A stretch of DNA of 64,000 nt. It comes from Micrococcaceae bacterium Sec5.1 (GTDB lineage: Bacteria; Actinomycetota; Actinomycetes; Actinomycetales; Micrococcaceae). The stretch lies in the NCBI GenBank assembly GCA_039636795.1, contig CP143430.1, positions 1,612,001 through 1,676,000 on the forward strand. The letters are read 5' to 3'. Of the stretch, positions 29,399-37,667 are shown in pieces. Position 1 is the stretch's first letter. Each line of letters starts with the position of its first letter. The notes below the pieces were generated by a model that saw only the letters and a list, made by a program, of their open reading frames with translations, had not been told where the DNA came from and did not search any database. The position numbers and the translations under genes are program-made.

Positions 29399-30553
29399 TC
29401 ACACCAGCTTTGCCTTCATGCCCAGGAACCTTCCGTAGCGTTCCGCCTCGGCCTCCAACGCTTGTTGTTCCGCTGTTGTGAAGGGTCGATTTACTCTGAC
29501 GTCGAGTTCGCAGATCCCACCGGAGAAGCCGTGGCGCCACCATCCGGACAGCCTGCCCTCCAGCAACACGACGTGAATGGGAGCATCGCCCTCCGGGAAA
29601 TAGGGAGCCCTTCCGCCGAGGTAGTGCCTCGACTGGGAATAGCCCATCACGTACTCGTCGTAGCACTGGATGAGATCGACCCGGGGGAGCCGCGGCCCAT
29701 CGTCAGCTGGCTGAGTCGCTGAAATGGGTTCGACGTCTTCTGCTGGCAAGCAGAAGTCCAGGCCGTCAATCGCCACAGTTGCCAAGGCGCCCGGAAGGGA
29801 CTCTTCAGCTACCTGCAAGCCAAGCCGCACATCCTTCATGGTCAGTCCGGACCAGGCGGCACAGTCCTTGATGGTGGCAGGCCCCCGGCTGGTGAAGTAT
29901 CGCAGCGCCAGCTGACCCAAAGCCCATTCGCGGTCGTCCCCAATCAAGGGCACGTTGCCCGTGGCGGACACACGTTCCTGGAACAAGGCGTATGTCTGTT
30001 TCAGTGCACCTCCTGCAGAACGGACCGGCGCACCGCTCACCAAGATTTTGCTGATCTCTGCGTGCATGAGGTGGTAAACGAGGCCAAGTCCTTTCCCGGG
30101 GAAACCCGCCTGTTCCAGTACCGCGGCTAATTCTTCGCGGGTTTTGTGGGCTCCACCGGCCACGGCTTCGGCAAGGATGTCTCCGCTCCTGGCAGCGGCG
30201 TGCTCATCAAGTCCGGTCTGCCTGTACATGCCTTTGTTGCCTTGATGAAGGCGATCCGCAGATAACCCCATCAACCAGCCGAGGTCCTCACGATGCACAA
30301 AATGCCACGTTGGCCGCAGGATATGTGTCCGGAGGATCCTGCCGTCAGCCACCGCCTGCTCCACCTCATCGGCAGTGGTACCCGGCGTTCGCTGGGCGAG
30401 GCTCCACCTTGCATAGGGAAATTCCTGCGACTGCACGGCAAGGAGGTTTCGCAGCACGTTATCAATGCTTTCACCGTAGGGAGCCCGCAACTGTTGTCGC
30501 CGAAGCCTGAAATCCACAACATTTTCTGGCGTCAGTGAAATGTCAGCGTGCAT
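29399..30553 (-). CDS. Winged-helix DNA-binding protein (HTH_42, AlkZ/YcaQ-related)
   Basis: Protein of 384 residues matching the winged helix DNA-binding domain-containing family (HTH_42). The AVQSQEFPYARWSLAQR segment near residue 40 contains a Q-x-Q motif that in AlkZ/YcaQ DNA glycosylases is catalytic; RPTWHFV and the later WSGLT and YDEYVMGY segments are also typical. Actinobacteria hold many paralogues that may not all be glycosylases. It is followed by the SHOCT gene (43 bases) on the same strand. A DNA repair role is possible but not shown. Confidence 0.75.
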   Translation of the reverse strand: MHADISLTPENVVDFRLRRQQLRAPYGESIDNVLRNLLAVQSQEFPYARWSLAQRTPGTTADEVEQAVADGRILRTHILRPTWHFVHREDLGWLMGLSADRLHQGNKGMYRQTGLDEHAAARSGDILAEAVAGGAHKTREELAAVLEQAGFPGKGLGLVYHLMHAEISKILVSGAPVRSAGGALKQTYALFQERVSATGNVPLIGDDREWALGQLALRYFTSRGPATIKDCAAWSGLTMKDVRLGLQVAEESLPGALATVAIDGLDFCLPAEDVEPISATQPADDGPRLPRVDLIQCYDEYVMGYSQSRHYLGGRAPYFPEGDAPIHVVLLEGRLSGWWRHGFSGGICELDVRVNRPFTTAEQQALEAEAERYGRFLGMKAKLV

Positions 30554-30592
30554 CGCGGAGCTCTTTCCGCGCGTCAGTCCTGCAAGTGCCCA

Positions 30593-30647
30593 TCACCTTA
30601 GCGACCCTCACCTTAGCGACCCTCACCTTAGCGCCCCTCACCTTAGC
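30593..30647. repeat. 15-bp tandem repeat overlapping a stop codon
   Basis: Units of TCACCTTAGCGACCC begin at 30593, 30608, 30623 (one C change) and 30638 (partial). On the minus strand each unit starts a TAA; the last one supplies the stop codon of the SGNH hydrolase gene. Lies between that gene and the winged-helix gene. Confidence 0.9.
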
Positions 30648-31488
30648 CTCGCGGCAGCATGGTGCCGTTAGGACCGAAGACCGGTCCCGCCGTCGGGCGC
30701 TTTGGGGTAATGCCATCGCCGGAGGATCGATGCCGCAACCTGCGGATAACCCAGGGAACAAAGTACTCGCGGGCCCACACCAGATCCGAGGAACGGGCCT
30801 CACGCCAGGTGCGAACCGGCAGGGGCTTAGGCACCAGGGGTTCGAGGGTGTGCTGGACGTTCAGCGCTTCCAGGACCATCATCGCGATGGTGTGGTGTCC
30901 CAGCGGTGAGAAGTGCAGGCGGTCTTCGTCCCACATCCGGGGATCGGCCAACTGCCTCAGGGACCACATATCGGCGATGATGGCGTCGTGCCGTGCAGCC
31001 ACTGTCCTGAGGTTTTCGTTGTAGATGGCCACCTTGCCACGGATGCGGCCCAAAACGGAGGACGCGGTGTCCGGTCCGTTGAACAACACCACGGTGGCAC
31101 CACTGGAGGCCAGTTCCTGAACGGCAGCATCCAGCTTCTCCGCCAAAAGGTCCGGGTCGCCGCCGGGCCGGATGAGGTCGTTGCCGCCTGCCGAAATCGA
31201 GACGAGGTCCGGCTGGAGTTCCAAGCAAGGACCAACTTGTTCATCCACGATCTGCTGCAGTAACCGCCCACGGATGGCAAGGTTGGCGTAGGCAAAATCT
31301 TCGTGGCCGCGGCCCAGTTCTTCCGCTACACGGTCAGCCCACCCGCGGAAGCCGCCGGGATTCTGCGGCTCGGGATCGCCGATGCCTTCCGTGAACGAAT
31401 CCCCCAGTGCCACGTAACGGCTCCAAGGGTGAGTTTGGACCGGGTCGCCCGGCTTCACCAATGAATTGACGTCACTCACGCTTTCCAT
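30643..31488 (-). CDS. SGNH/GDSL-family hydrolase
   Basis: Serine esterase/lipase-like enzyme of 281 residues. Block I is ALGDSFTEG near residue 25 with the catalytic serine, block III is SAGGNDL near 100, and block V is DRLHFSPLGHH near 205 with the catalytic Asp and His. No signal peptide is visible, so it is probably cytosolic. The start is the ATG at 31488 (MESVSDV) after AAGGCAGG; a longer frame overlaps the divergent operator region. Substrate unknown. Confidence 0.87.
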   Translation of the reverse strand: MESVSDVNSLVKPGDPVQTHPWSRYVALGDSFTEGIGDPEPQNPGGFRGWADRVAEELGRGHEDFAYANLAIRGRLLQQIVDEQVGPCLELQPDLVSISAGGNDLIRPGGDPDLLAEKLDAAVQELASSGATVVLFNGPDTASSVLGRIRGKVAIYNENLRTVAARHDAIIADMWSLRQLADPRMWDEDRLHFSPLGHHTIAMMVLEALNVQHTLEPLVPKPLPVRTWREARSSDLVWAREYFVPWVIRRLRHRSSGDGITPKRPTAGPVFGPNGTMLPRG

Positions 31489-31505
31489 CCTGCCTTGAAC
31501 CTGCA

Positions 31506-31541
31506 AACCTACGCCACCGTAGGTTGTTACCGATCGGTAAC
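31506..31541. promoter_or_regulatory. Two abutting perfect palindromes in a divergent promoter
   Basis: An 8-4-8 inverted repeat (AACCTACG, CCAC, CGTAGGTT; 31506-31525) is directly followed by the 16-bp perfect palindrome GTTACCGATCGGTAAC (31526-31541). Both sit between the divergent SGNH hydrolase and esterase genes, and the second ends just before the esterase -10 box. They look like TetR-family operators; no TetR gene is in the window. Confidence 0.7.
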
Positions 31542-31544
31542 TGC

Positions 31545-31556
31545 AAGAATAGACCC
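31545..31556 (+). promoter_or_regulatory. Candidate leaderless -10 box of esterase gene
   Basis: AAGAAT at 31545-31550 ends six bases before the ATG at 31557 and follows the GTTAC palindrome by three bases, so operator binding would block it. Confidence 0.4.
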
Positions 31557-32210
31557 ATGACTGAAGCCGTTGCATTCCCCGCGCCCGTTGTCCTGTGGTC
31601 CCATGACGAAGCTGAGCGGGAGGGCAAACCGCTTCTGCTGCTGTTGCACGGCTACGGCTCCAATGAGGACGATCTCTTCAGCCTTGCCGGCCTGCTGCCC
31701 GAGGGATTTGTGGTGGCTTCCTTGCGGGCGCCAATGCCCATGGGCCCCGGCTTCACGTGGTTCCCGCTCACCGCATCAATTGAGTACTCCCTGGAAGCAG
31801 TAAAGCTTGCCGCTGAGTATGCCCTTGAATGGTTGGACACGGTCAAAGCCAATCATTCTTCGGTGACACTGCTTGGCTTCTCCATGGGCATGGCAATGGC
31901 GACCACCATGCTCCGCTACCGTCCCGCGGACTTCGCTGCCGTCGTCGGGCTTTCAGGTTTTGTGGTGGACGCTGGCGATGACCCTGCCTTCCGCGATGCG
32001 GAACTGGACGGCACCTTGCCGATGTTCTGGGGCCGCGACCAGCAGGACCCCGTTATTACTCCGGACAAGATCGAGTACACCATGGGATGGGTGCGCAACC
32101 ATGTGGACCTCACCAAGGTGCTCTACACCGGCATGTGGCATGGCATCAACCAGCAGGAGATCGGCCACGTGGGCGAATTCCTGACCCACAAGGTGCTCTC
32201 CACCGCGTAG
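31557..32210 (+). CDS. Phospholipase/carboxylesterase-type alpha/beta hydrolase
   Basis: Cytosolic serine hydrolase of 217 residues. LLLLHGYGSNEDDL near residue 25 forms the oxyanion region, GFSMGMAMA near 107 contains the nucleophile serine, DPVI near 163 the acid, and MWHGINQQE near 197 the histidine. The size fits the phospholipase/carboxylesterase (Abhydrolase_2) family of about 210-230 residues. Start ATG at 31557; leaderless transcription is likely. Controlled through the palindromes just upstream. Substrate unknown. Confidence 0.87.
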   Translation: MTEAVAFPAPVVLWSHDEAEREGKPLLLLLHGYGSNEDDLFSLAGLLPEGFVVASLRAPMPMGPGFTWFPLTASIEYSLEAVKLAAEYALEWLDTVKANHSSVTLLGFSMGMAMATTMLRYRPADFAAVVGLSGFVVDAGDDPAFRDAELDGTLPMFWGRDQQDPVITPDKIEYTMGWVRNHVDLTKVLYTGMWHGINQQEIGHVGEFLTHKVLSTA

Positions 32211-32212
32211 AA

Positions 32213-32281
32213 AAGCAACGCGGGGTCACATATGGCCCCTTGGAAGCCTCACAATGGGCCATAAGTGACCCCGCGTTGCTT
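32213..32281. terminator. Very long perfect hairpin between convergent genes
   Basis: A 17-bp perfect stem AAGCAACGCGGGGTCAC (32213-32229) pairs with 32265-32281; after one mismatch an eight-bp stem TATGGCCC/GGGCCATA continues, leaving a 17-base loop. It directly follows the esterase stop and ends on the stop codon of the S4 gene, so it can end both transcripts. It could also be a dispersed intergenic repeat. Confidence 0.75.
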
Positions 32282-32508
32282 CAGGCGGTGGTGATCCGGA
32301 CGGTCTGGCCGTTGACGGTAACGGTATCTCCGGCGTGGAGTTGGCGGCCGCGGCGGTCGTCGATTTCGTCGTTGACCTTGACCAAGCCGTTCTTGATGAG
32401 CTCCGTAGCTTCAACGCCGTCCTCCACGAGGTTGGCGAGCTTCAGCAGCTGGCCGAGGCGGATCATGTCGTCGCGGATGGGGATCTCTTCGATTTCCGGG
32501 TTGCTCAT
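32281..32508 (-). CDS. Small S4-domain RNA-binding protein
   Basis: A 75-residue protein that is almost only an S4 RNA-binding domain: IRLGQLLKLANLVEDGVEATELIKNG, then VKVNDEIDDRRGRQLHAGDTV. It matches the YaaA/YbcJ-type single-domain S4 family, proposed to bind rRNA or tRNA. The start ATG at 32508 (MSNPEIEEIP) removes a spurious upstream extension. It is divergent from the DMT transporter gene. Exact RNA target unknown. Confidence 0.87.
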   Translation of the reverse strand: MSNPEIEEIPIRDDMIRLGQLLKLANLVEDGVEATELIKNGLVKVNDEIDDRRGRQLHAGDTVTVNGQTVRITTA

Positions 32509-32527
32509 ACAGCAATGATGCCTGAAG

Positions 32528-32540
32528 TAGTGTGGGGTCA
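32528..32540 (+). promoter_or_regulatory. Leaderless -10 box of DMT gene
   Basis: TAGTGT at 32528-32533 is seven bases before the GTG at 32541, which favours this start over the GTG at 32532. Confidence 0.45.
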
Positions 32541-33536
32541 GTGCCGCAGCCTTCTCTCCGTTCAACCCTTCCGCTCGCCATTGGCCTCCCTGTTGCAGTA
32601 GCAACTGGCTTGGTCATTCCGCTTCAAGGAAGGATCAACGGGGCGCTCGGAGCCCGGTTGAACGATGGCATCGCTGCCGCCGTGGTGAGCTTCACCACAG
32701 GCCTCGTGCTCATCGCTGCCATTTCCGTTGCCACGCCCAAAGGCAGGGCAGGCCTTCGGCGCATCGTCCCGGCAGTCCGCAACCGGAGCTTTCCCCGCTT
32801 CTACGTCATGGCCGGCGGGATCGGCGCTCTCTTCGTCTTTGCCCAGTCCTTCACCATCGGCCTGTTGGGTGTGGCCTTGTTCACCGTTGCTGCGGTTACG
32901 GGACAGACCCTCAGCGGACTCCTCGTGGACCGCATGGGCATCGGTCCCGGCGGCAAACGGTCCATTACCGGAGTGCGGATCCTGGGCAGTGTGCTGACGG
33001 TCGCCGCCGTTGCCTGGGCTGTGTCCCCTCGGTTCGGGGGCAATACCGATATCGCCTCGCTGGTGTTGCCCGTCCTGCTGCCTCTGGCGGCGGGCTTCCT
33101 CATGAGTTTCCAGCAAGCCATGAACGGAACCGCCACTGTTCACTACGGGACGCCTGTGGCCGCCACGTTGGTCAACTTCATTGCCGGTGCCGTCATTCTC
33201 TGGATCGCTTGGCTTATCAAGCTTTCCGTGGCAGGCGCGGGCAACCCGCTTCCGGGTGAATGGTGGTTCTACCTGGGCGGCCCCATGGGCTGCCTTTTCA
33301 TTGGGCTTGCAGCGCTTTTGGTCCGAAGCCTTGGCGTGCTGGTCACCGGTCTGGGCATGATTGCCGGCCAGTTGGTGGGTTCCTTAGTACTCGACGTCGT
33401 GATCCCCAGTCCCGGCGCGGTGGTCGCCTTGCCCACGGTGTTGGGTACGGTGCTGACGCTCGCCGCGATCATCGTGGCCACGTTGCCCTGGCCCCGGGGA
33501 GCATTCGTACGAAAGGTCCCGGGCAAAGGCCGGTAG
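32541..33536 (+). CDS. DMT-family transporter (DUF606/YdcZ type)
   Basis: Membrane protein of 331 residues made of two homologous halves of about 150 residues, each with about five hydrophobic segments. The repeated motif is visible: [23 protein letters not shown] at about 15-37 and [24 protein letters not shown] at about 180-205. This is the DUF606 two-repeat form. The transported substrate is unknown. GTG start at 32541 chosen from the spacing to the -10 box. Confidence 0.85.
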   Translation: MPQPSLRSTLPLAIGLPVAVATGLVIPLQGRINGALGARLNDGIAAAVVSFTTGLVLIAAISVATPKGRAGLRRIVPAVRNRSFPRFYVMAGGIGALFVFAQSFTIGLLGVALFTVAAVTGQTLSGLLVDRMGIGPGGKRSITGVRILGSVLTVAAVAWAVSPRFGGNTDIASLVLPVLLPLAAGFLMSFQQAMNGTATVHYGTPVAATLVNFIAGAVILWIAWLIKLSVAGAGNPLPGEWWFYLGGPMGCLFIGLAALLVRSLGVLVTGLGMIAGQLVGSLVLDVVIPSPGAVVALPTVLGTVLTLAAIIVATLPWPRGAFVRKVPGKGR

Positions 33537-33672
33537 GCTAGGACACGCAGCTTTCTGCACAGTTATTATCCGCACCAATTCCCCAGCCCACCCCGCCGGA
33601 CAACCTCGTCCGGAATCCGGGGCAACCACCGCGGACCGCACCCAGCGGCCCTGTAGAACAAATGGAGTACCC
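33537..33672 (+). promoter_or_regulatory. glyS leader region
   Basis: Holds a -10-like TATTAT at 33564-33569 and a CCGGAC/GTCCGG hairpin at 33596-33613. No T-box consensus was found. GGAG lies before the ATG. Confidence 0.3.
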
Positions 33673-35058
33673 ATGGCAGCAAAATCCGTCCTTGACCAGG
33701 TCATTTCCCTCTCCAAGCGGAGGGGCTTTGTCTTCCAGGCCGGTGAAATCTATGGTGGCTCCCGTTCGGCGTGGGATTACGGACCCCTTGGTGCGGAACT
33801 GAAGGAAAACATCAAGCGCCAGTGGTGGCAGAGCATGGTCCGCGGCCGCGAAGACGTCGTAGGCCTGGACTCCTCGGTCATCCTTCCCCGCCAGGTCTGG
33901 GAAGCCTCCGGCCACGTTGAGGTCTTCTCGGACCCCCTGGTGGAATGCCTGTCCTGCCACAAGCGCTACCGTGCTGACCACCTCGAGGAAGAGTACGAGG
34001 AAAAGAAGGGCCGTCCCGCCGAAAACGGCCTGAAGGACATTGCCTGCGCCAACTGTGGCACCCGTGGCCAGTGGACCGAACCGCAGGAATTCTCCGGCCT
34101 CCTGAAGACCTTCCTTGGCCCGGTGGCCAACGATGAAGGCATGCACTACCTGCGCCCGGAAACGGCCCAGGGCATCTTCGTGAACTTCAACAACGTCCTC
34201 ACGACGTCCCGGAAGAAGCCGCCGTTCGGCATTGGCCAGATCGGCAAGTCCTTCCGCAACGAAATCACACCGGGCAACTTCATCTTCCGTACCCGTGAGT
34301 TCGAACAGATGGAGATGGAATTCTTCGTCGAGCCCGGCACCGATGAGGAATGGCACCAATACTGGATGAAGGAACGCATGTCCTGGTACACCAGCCTGGG
34401 CATCCGGGAAGAAAACCTCCGGTTCTTCGAGCACCCGCTTGAGAAGCTGAGCCACTACTCCAAGGGCACCACGGACATCGAGTACCGCTTCGGTTTCCAA
34501 GGCTCCGAGTGGGGCGAGCTCGAGGGCATCGCGAACCGCACGGACTTCGACCTCTCCACGCACGCCAAGGCCTCCGGTACGGACCTGAGCTACTTCAACC
34601 AGGCCACCAACGAGCGCTACACCCCGTACGTGATCGAGCCCGCTGCCGGTTTGACCCGCTCCTTCATGGCCTTCCTGATTGACGCCTACACCGAAGACGA
34701 GGCACCCAACGCCAAGGGCGGCGTCGACGTCCGTACCGTCCTGAAGCTGGATCCGCGGCTTGCCCCGGTCAAGGCAGCTGTCCTGCCGCTGAGCCGCAAC
34801 GAGGACCTGTCCCCGATGGCAAAGGCGCTGGGCACCCAGCTGCGCAAGAACTGGAACATCGACTTCGACGACGCCGGCGCCATCGGCCGCCGCTACCGTC
34901 GCCAGGATGAGATCGGTACTCCGTTCTGCATCACCGTGGACTTCGATACCCTCGAAGACCAGGCCGTGACCATCCGTGAGCGCGACACCATGAGCCAGGA
35001 GCGCGTGTCGCTGGACAAGGTTGAGGCTTACCTGGCAGCACGACTGATCGGCGCCTAA
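33673..35058 (+). CDS. glyS: Glycyl-tRNA synthetase (alpha2 type)
   Basis: Class IIa aminoacyl-tRNA synthetase charging tRNA-Gly, 461 residues, single-chain dimer form. Motif 2 is [24 protein letters not shown] near residues 196-220 and motif 3 is [14 protein letters not shown] near 322-335. An insertion carries zinc-like cysteine pairs CLSC and CANC near residues 95-120. The anticodon-binding domain covers the last 110 residues. The GNAT gene follows with only two bases between. Confidence 0.97.
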   Translation: MAAKSVLDQVISLSKRRGFVFQAGEIYGGSRSAWDYGPLGAELKENIKRQWWQSMVRGREDVVGLDSSVILPRQVWEASGHVEVFSDPLVECLSCHKRYRADHLEEEYEEKKGRPAENGLKDIACANCGTRGQWTEPQEFSGLLKTFLGPVANDEGMHYLRPETAQGIFVNFNNVLTTSRKKPPFGIGQIGKSFRNEITPGNFIFRTREFEQMEMEFFVEPGTDEEWHQYWMKERMSWYTSLGIREENLRFFEHPLEKLSHYSKGTTDIEYRFGFQGSEWGELEGIANRTDFDLSTHAKASGTDLSYFNQATNERYTPYVIEPAAGLTRSFMAFLIDAYTEDEAPNAKGGVDVRTVLKLDPRLAPVKAAVLPLSRNEDLSPMAKALGTQLRKNWNIDFDDAGAIGRRYRRQDEIGTPFCITVDFDTLEDQAVTIRERDTMSQERVSLDKVEAYLAARLIGA

Positions 35059-35060
35059 CT

Positions 35061-36023
35061 GTGGCTTTGGAATACCGCGAGTGGAAGGAAGGCGACGACC
35101 TCGCCCTCCTGGAAATTTGGGGCGGCCCTGAGACGCTGCCCGCAGAACAGTTCCGTGCTGCTTTGGCGCCTTCGAGCAACGAGCCTTGGCGCCGCTGCAT
35201 CGTCGCCGAGGACGTCGTTGACGGCGTTCGCATCCCCGTCGCCGCAGGCGTAGTTCACGAAGCTTCGCTGCACCCGGAACGTCTCTGGGCTTACATCGAG
35301 GTTGCCAAGGACCATCGCCGGAACGGCGTTGGGGCCACCCTGCTGACCATGCTGCGCCGCGAAGCCGGGAACTCGCCGTCGGGCGTTTCCAAGCTCCGAA
35401 GCAAAGTGGAGCCGGGCACGCCGGGCGCCGCTTTCGCAGAGGCGGCCGGTCTTGGACCCATCCAGCGTTCCCAGTTGGTGGTGGTGGAGCCCGAGCCGCT
35501 GAAGCTCCCGCGGTTCGGCGATGGTTCCGAGGAAGCTGCGTCTGAGCGCGTGGAGGACCTCGCCACCGGATCCGTGGAACTCAGCGAAGTGGTGGGCAGC
35601 TACTACTCGGCCGTCCATCACTGGGACAGCCCGGGTGAGCTCAGCATTGCCACGGTGCAGCGGCTCTTCCTGCACGATCTCACGGGGGCGCATGGGGCCA
35701 TCGTGCTGCGTGCACCGAAGGCAAGCGCCTTTGGTGGGGGAGTGCCGGCCAGCCGAAAAGGCAAGATCCAGGCCTTCGCCATCAGCTACGCCCAGGGCAA
35801 CTCCGAAGAACCCTCGGATGTCTTCCTGGGTCACGATCCGAAGCTGTCCGTCGACGACGCAGAGGCTGCTGTTCGGGACCTGCTGGCGCTCATCGCCTAC
35901 CAGCACCCGGTGCTGTTGGAAGTGGACGAATCGATGACGGCCCTGCGCGGTGTCCTGGCTCCCTTGCTGGACTCGGGCAAGGCCCACGTTCGCGGTGCTG
36001 ACACCCTGATCGTGAGCGACTGA
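35061..36023 (+). CDS. GNAT-family N-acetyltransferase
   Basis: Acetyltransferase-like protein of 320 residues. The acetyl-CoA motif A is KDHRRNGVGATLLTMLRREA near residues 90-110. At 320 residues it is about twice the size of one GNAT domain; the C-terminal half could be a second, degenerate GNAT domain. The GTG start at 35061 is two bases after the glyS stop, so it is cotranscribed with glyS. The acceptor is unknown. Confidence 0.83.
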   Translation: MALEYREWKEGDDLALLEIWGGPETLPAEQFRAALAPSSNEPWRRCIVAEDVVDGVRIPVAAGVVHEASLHPERLWAYIEVAKDHRRNGVGATLLTMLRREAGNSPSGVSKLRSKVEPGTPGAAFAEAAGLGPIQRSQLVVVEPEPLKLPRFGDGSEEAASERVEDLATGSVELSEVVGSYYSAVHHWDSPGELSIATVQRLFLHDLTGAHGAIVLRAPKASAFGGGVPASRKGKIQAFAISYAQGNSEEPSDVFLGHDPKLSVDDAEAAVRDLLALIAYQHPVLLEVDESMTALRGVLAPLLDSGKAHVRGADTLIVSD

Positions 36024-36044
36024 CCACGTATTTCGCACGTCCGG

Positions 36045-36081
36045 ATCCCGCTTTGCCCATTGCCGATGGGCAGGGCGGGAT
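36045..36081 (+). terminator. Hairpin after the glyS-GNAT operon
   Basis: Stem ATCCCGC/GCGGGAT (36045-36051, 36075-36081) is followed inside by TGCCCAT/ATGGGCA with a TT/GG internal mismatch and a five-base loop. GGCTTT follows shortly after. Confidence 0.7.
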
Positions 36082-36120
36082 TCTGGCTTTAAGCTCAGCC
36101 GCATTCATGGTGGAAAAGCC

Positions 36121-36149
36121 TTGACGCGGCCATGGCGCAGGAGTAGGAA
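36121..36149 (+). promoter_or_regulatory. Candidate promoter of the flavoenzyme gene
   Basis: TTGACG (36121-36126) and TAGGAA (36144-36149) are separated by 17 bp, about 90 bases before the start codon at 36238. Confidence 0.45.
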
Positions 36150-36237
36150 GGCGACGTAAGCCACGCGCCGGCACACTCGGAGGGAAGCGGCGTCTGTGGA
36201 CCAGCTCCGGTCTCCTCTGAATCGGCGGTAACAACAA

Positions 36238-37611
36238 ATGAACGGTACGGCCTTGGACGGGCTGCGGGATCAGCTGCGTGGACAGCTCATCACTCCTGAA
36301 GACCCTGAATATGATTCGGCACGGGCAGTCTTTAACGCCATGGTCGACAAACGTCCGGCGGGAATCGTCCGGGTGGCCCAGGTAGCGGATGTGATCGCGG
36401 GGGTGAACTTCGCACGGGAGAATTCCATGCCTCTGGCCATTCGGGGCGGCGGACACAGTGCCCCTGGATTTGGAACAGCGGATGACGCCCTGGTGCTGGA
36501 CTTCGTCAACCGAACGGGGGTCCGGGTGGACCCGGAGACCGCCACTGCGCGGGCCGAAGGTGGAACCACATGGGCTGACTTCAACCACGCAACCCACGCC
36601 TTCGGACTGGCGACCACTGGCGGGATCGTCGGTTCCACGGGAGTGGCCGGACTTACCCTGGGAGGCGGCATAGGTTATCTGGCCCGCAAGTACGGTCTCT
36701 CCTGTGACAACCTCATTTCCGCCGATGTGGTCACGGCGGATGGAAAGTTCCTGGTGGCCAGCGAAGACCAAAACGAGGACCTGTTCTGGGCGCTCCGGGG
36801 TGGTGGCGGCAACTTTGGCGTGGTGACCTCGTTCGAGTTCAAACTCCATCCCGTTGATATGGTCCATGCCGGAGTCATTCTCTACAGCGCAGAACATACG
36901 GACACCGTTGCCCGGTTCTACCGTGATTACATCGCGAACGCGCCGGAAGAGTTTGGCGCCTTTCTGGGCTTCCACCAAGGCCCGCCAGTCCCGTTCCTTC
37001 CCGAAGAGTGGCACGGCAAGCCTGTCTGTGTGGTGGTGGGGATGTGGACAGGGGACATGGGAGAAGGCGAAGCACGGTGGCAGCCCTTCCTGGACGCCGC
37101 TCCTGTTGCCGGCTCGCTGGTAGCTCCTATGCCTTACCCAGCCCTGAACGTGGCTTTCGACGCCCTGAACCAGAAAGGAATGCAGGGCTACTGGAAAGCG
37201 AACTTCCTCCCCGAGCTCAGTGATGGCGCCATCCAAGCTCACGCTGAACACGGCGCGACGGTCACCAGCGTCAATACGGCCGTGCACGTTTACCCGATCG
37301 ACGGCGCCGTCTCACGCGTGGGTGTCCACGACACAGCTTTTGCGCACCGGGACATGAAGTTCGCGCCGGTCATTGCCGCGCAATGGATGGAACCTACGGA
37401 CAACGAAGCCAACATCGCCTGGGCGCGAGGCTATGCGGCGGCCCTTGCACCGCACTCGGCGCTGGGCGGGTACATCAACTTCATGGACACCGAAGACCAG
37501 AACCGGGTCACTGACAATTATGGCCCCAACTGGGATCGTCTGGTGGAGGTCAAGAGCAAGTACGATCCCGGCAACCTTTTCCATGTGAACCAGAACATCA
37601 AACCCGCCTGA
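36238..37611 (+). CDS. FAD-linked oxidoreductase, berberine bridge enzyme-like
   Basis: Flavoprotein of 457 residues with a PCMH-type FAD domain: LAIRGGGHSAPGF near residues 62-74 carries the histidine that normally binds FAD covalently, and STGVAGLTLGGGIGYLARKYG near 132-152 wraps the cofactor. The segment where bicovalent family members have a second linking cysteine (GVCxTVGVGGH in BBE) reads GIVGSTGVAG, so a single covalent link is more likely. The C-terminal BBE motif YGPNWDRLVEVKSKYDP is present near 435. Oxidises a sugar, alcohol or alkaloid-like substrate; not assignable here. Confidence 0.87.
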   Translation: MNGTALDGLRDQLRGQLITPEDPEYDSARAVFNAMVDKRPAGIVRVAQVADVIAGVNFARENSMPLAIRGGGHSAPGFGTADDALVLDFVNRTGVRVDPETATARAEGGTTWADFNHATHAFGLATTGGIVGSTGVAGLTLGGGIGYLARKYGLSCDNLISADVVTADGKFLVASEDQNEDLFWALRGGGGNFGVVTSFEFKLHPVDMVHAGVILYSAEHTDTVARFYRDYIANAPEEFGAFLGFHQGPPVPFLPEEWHGKPVCVVVGMWTGDMGEGEARWQPFLDAAPVAGSLVAPMPYPALNVAFDALNQKGMQGYWKANFLPELSDGAIQAHAEHGATVTSVNTAVHVYPIDGAVSRVGVHDTAFAHRDMKFAPVIAAQWMEPTDNEANIAWARGYAAALAPHSALGGYINFMDTEDQNRVTDNYGPNWDRLVEVKSKYDPGNLFHVNQNIKPA

Positions 37612-37636
37612 GGGAAGGGTTTGCATGTGGCCCGGC

Positions 37637-37649
37637 TAGGCTTGAAGCC
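37637..37649 (+). promoter_or_regulatory. Leaderless -10 box before the yibE/F uORF
   Basis: TAGGCT at 37637-37642 ends seven bases before the ATG at 37650, which opens a five-codon ORF rather than the main gene. Confidence 0.5.
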
Positions 37650-37667
37650 ATGAGGTTTTGCAGCTGA
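37650..37667 (+). CDS. Putative five-codon upstream ORF coupled to yibE/F
   Basis: Reads M R F C S stop. The stop TGA (37665-37667) overlaps the ATG of the YibE/F gene (37667) as TGATG, a classical re-initiation junction. GAGG lies inside the uORF, 11 bases before the main ATG. The placement at a leaderless transcription start suggests the main protein is made by coupling. Small-peptide status is inference. Confidence 0.4.
   Translation: MRFCS

Noticed and set aside
30593..30647. CRISPR-like array
   Set aside because: Repeats are contiguous 15-bp tandem units without spacers, and no cas genes are present.
33600..33660. Possible T-box leader before glyS (ACCGCGG seen)
   Set aside because: The AGGGTGGNACCGCG consensus and a specifier stem are missing; only part of the string matches.
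35890..37287. Long minus-strand open frame opposite the BBE-like gene
   Set aside because: Composition is Arg/Gly/Pro/His-rich without domains, and the plus-strand gene has clear FAD motifs.
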